Below are positions 14,414-14,436 of a stretch of 14,436 bases of DNA, one piece after another. This stretch comes from Candidatus Zophobacter franzmannii (lineage in GTDB: Bacteria > Cloacimonadota > Cloacimonadia > Cloacimonadales > JAFGVF01), in assembly GCA_030765245.1 (NCBI GenBank), contig JAVCCX010000076.1, forward strand, positions 1 through 14,436, given 5' to 3'. A program made the position numbers and the translations under genes. Below the pieces are notes generated by a model. The model saw only the letters and a program-made list of their open reading frames with translations, searched no databases and was not told the DNA's origin. The first letter of the stretch is position 1. Every line of letters starts with the position of its first letter.

Positions 14414-14434
14414 TTCAGATTATCATAATTTGAA
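14414..14434. repeat. 21-bp near-perfect dyad downstream of the C25 gene
   Basis: TTCAGATTAT (14414-14423) and ATAATTTGAA (14425-14434) form an inverted repeat around a single C, with one G/T mismatch. Because there is essentially no loop, it resembles a protein-binding site more than a terminator hairpin, and no T-run follows within the window. It may belong to the control region of the next gene. Confidence 0.45.
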
Positions 14435-14436
14435 TC

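Overview
The window looks like a chromosomal segment of an uncultivated FCB-group bacterium, most likely Cloacimonadota or a near relative. The main evidence is the 1651-residue secreted protein on the right. It combines a gingipain-type (C25) domain, repeated Ig-like modules and a C-terminal FlgD-like sorting domain opening with the 'YPNPFNPTT' motif, an architecture typical of that group. The AT-rich composition and a long, exopolysaccharide-type glycosyltransferase operon are compatible. The phylum is an inference, since no rRNA or marker gene is present.

Left block, 1-8211, minus strand: eight co-directional, tightly packed genes that read as one operon (transcribed right to left). In order these are a tandem GT4-GT4 fusion, a single GT4, a pseudo-phosphoglycosyltransferase fused to a WecG/TagA/CpsF (GT26) glycosyltransferase, a catalytically intact monotopic phosphoglycosyltransferase (PGT), a stand-alone STAS protein, a nucleotidyltransferase-like/left-handed beta-helix/membrane/pseudo-PGT protein, a uridine kinase and a nucleotidyltransferase-fold protein cut by the window edge. 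The inferred job is to build a polyprenyl-linked oligosaccharide: the PGT loads the first sugar phosphate, the GT26 and GT4 enzymes extend it, and the STAS protein may gate the process. No flippase, polymerase or export gene lies in the window.

Middle block, 8212-9427: about 1.2 kb with no convincing gene between the divergent transcription units. It holds a cluster of perfect hairpins (8445-8647), an isolated 11-bp stem (8703-8734), two degenerate arrays of a 9-bp unit (8803-8829 and 8869-8895), a stretch open in two overlapping frames that I do not believe is coding (8985-9222), and a plausible promoter for the right-hand gene.

Right block, 9428-14383, plus strand: one giant secreted C25-family protein. 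It keeps the active-site cysteine but has tyrosine where gingipains have the catalytic histidine. The last 53 bases hold a near-perfect dyad and no gene.

The most unusual content is the PGT module. One active enzyme sits beside two different proteins carrying PGT-fold domains with ruined Asp-Glu dyads, with a STAS switch protein encoded between the active enzyme and one of the pseudoenzymes.
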